Origin: Mesosutterella porci
Lineage (GTDB): Bacteria > Pseudomonadota > Gammaproteobacteria > Burkholderiales > Burkholderiaceae_F
Direction of reading: 5' to 3'
DNA length: 64,000 nt
Assembly: GCF_022134585.1 (NCBI RefSeq)
Contig: NZ_JAKNCT010000004.1
Span: forward strand, 153,255 to 217,254
Numbering within the stretch: position 1 is the stretch's first letter; the number at the start of each line of letters is the position of its first letter. Of the stretch, positions 63,794 to 64,000 are shown in pieces. A program made the position numbers and the translations under genes. Below the pieces are notes generated by a model. It was not told where the DNA came from. It searched no databases and worked only from the letters and a program-made list of their open reading frames with translations.

Positions 63794-63873
63794 GCCGACA
63801 GATAGGATACTTGTTTGATAGTTAATTAAAACTCACTGATAATAAAACAAAATTAAGAAAGCCTCTCCTTAAA
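63794..63873 (-). repeat. R5: partial R element (80 bp)
   Basis: GCCGACAGATAGGATACTTG through AAGCCTCTCCTTAAA matches the P-side quarter of R; after 63873 the sequence is unrelated. Confidence 0.85.
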
Positions 63874-63937
63874 CGTAAATTCCGCAAAATTTATAACTAG
63901 TTAAGAGCAAAAATATTTTTGATTTCAGTCAATTAAT

Positions 63938-63960
63938 CCCTCGAAAGAGGGTTTATTTTT
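63938..63960 (+). terminator. Intrinsic terminator
   Basis: CCCTC-gaaa-GAGGG (63938-63951) followed by TTTATTTTT. AT-rich promoter-like DNA (TATAATTATAACTATAT) follows to the window end. Confidence 0.7.
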
Positions 63961-64000
63961 CGGAGAAAACACAGTATAATTATAACTATATAGAATTGAT

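Noticed and set aside
53543..63873. Integron cassette array with R as attC
   Set aside because: R is 340 bp, far longer than usual attC sites, lacks a recognisable GTTRRRY core at the junctions, and no integron integrase is present. The likeness is limited to constant polarity.
53543..63873. Complete Mu-like prophage
   Set aside because: Only the N-P junction appears, three times and truncated on both sides. No transposase, head, lysis or other tail genes are present.

Overview
The window looks like the chromosome of a GC-rich Gram-negative anaerobe, most likely a Sutterellaceae-type betaproteobacterium. This placement is inferred from gene content: several exported flavoprotein reductases, tetrathionate-sensor-like two-component systems, a DcuC carrier, trimeric and classical autotransporters, and no sugar catabolism. 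No rRNA or tRNA gene was seen.

Layout. 0-1.4 kb: the end of an M20 peptidase gene and a small exported protein. 1.6-3.9 kb: an AT-rich surface-polysaccharide patch (GT8 glycosyltransferase, UDP-glucuronate-type epimerase). 4.2-9.2 kb: AhpC peroxiredoxin, DcuC transporter, M20 amidohydrolase and a LysR regulator. 9.7-10.2 kb: a broken YadA-type anchor. 10.4-14.8 kb: pstSCAB-phoU behind a four-unit Pho box. 15-18 kb: an AbrB-type regulator and an autotransporter. 18-26 kb: alanine-type aminotransferase, amidase remnant, PlpD-type patatin/Omp85 protein, two hypothetical genes, and an SsuABC-like ABC transporter with a Fur-like site. 26-32 kb: a metallophosphoesterase, a TtrSR-like two-component system and, divergent from it, an aconitase with a twin-arginine signal. 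32-38 kb: a Kef-type exchanger, a broken trimeric adhesin and a Pit transporter with a second Pho box. 38-39 kb: a decayed group II intron just after the Pit terminator. 39-53 kb: two LysR/exported flavoprotein pairs, a YadA-like adhesin and a large autotransporter. 53-64 kb: the accessory region.

Accessory region (53.3-64 kb). A 340-bp AT-rich element, called R here, occurs four times in full and once in part. It has imperfect terminal inverted repeats. Between R copies lie three short cassettes of identical layout: the 3' end of a Mu-like tail gene N, a small exported-protein gene with its own terminator, and the 5' end of Mu-like gene P. The N and P pieces are cut at different points in each cassette. 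Polarity is constant: the N side always meets one R end and the P side the other. Two of the exported proteins share their ends but differ in the middle. R3 and R4 are inverted and bracket about 6.4 kb holding a YgiW-like protein, an IS110 remnant, a Tat-exported flavoprotein reductase and its divergent two-component system. This R-cassette array is the best candidate for an undescribed system. A plausible but untested reading is that phage 'moron' genes, perhaps for superinfection exclusion, are captured and kept between R elements.

How the genes fit together. The repeated theme is respiration with, or sensing of, organic acids at the cell surface. Exported oxidoreductases and an exported aconitase are each paired with a divergent regulator (LysR or a PhnD-domain kinase with a FixJ-type response regulator). 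The two phosphate uptake systems share one Pho promoter design. Several surface adhesins are present, some intact and some decayed.
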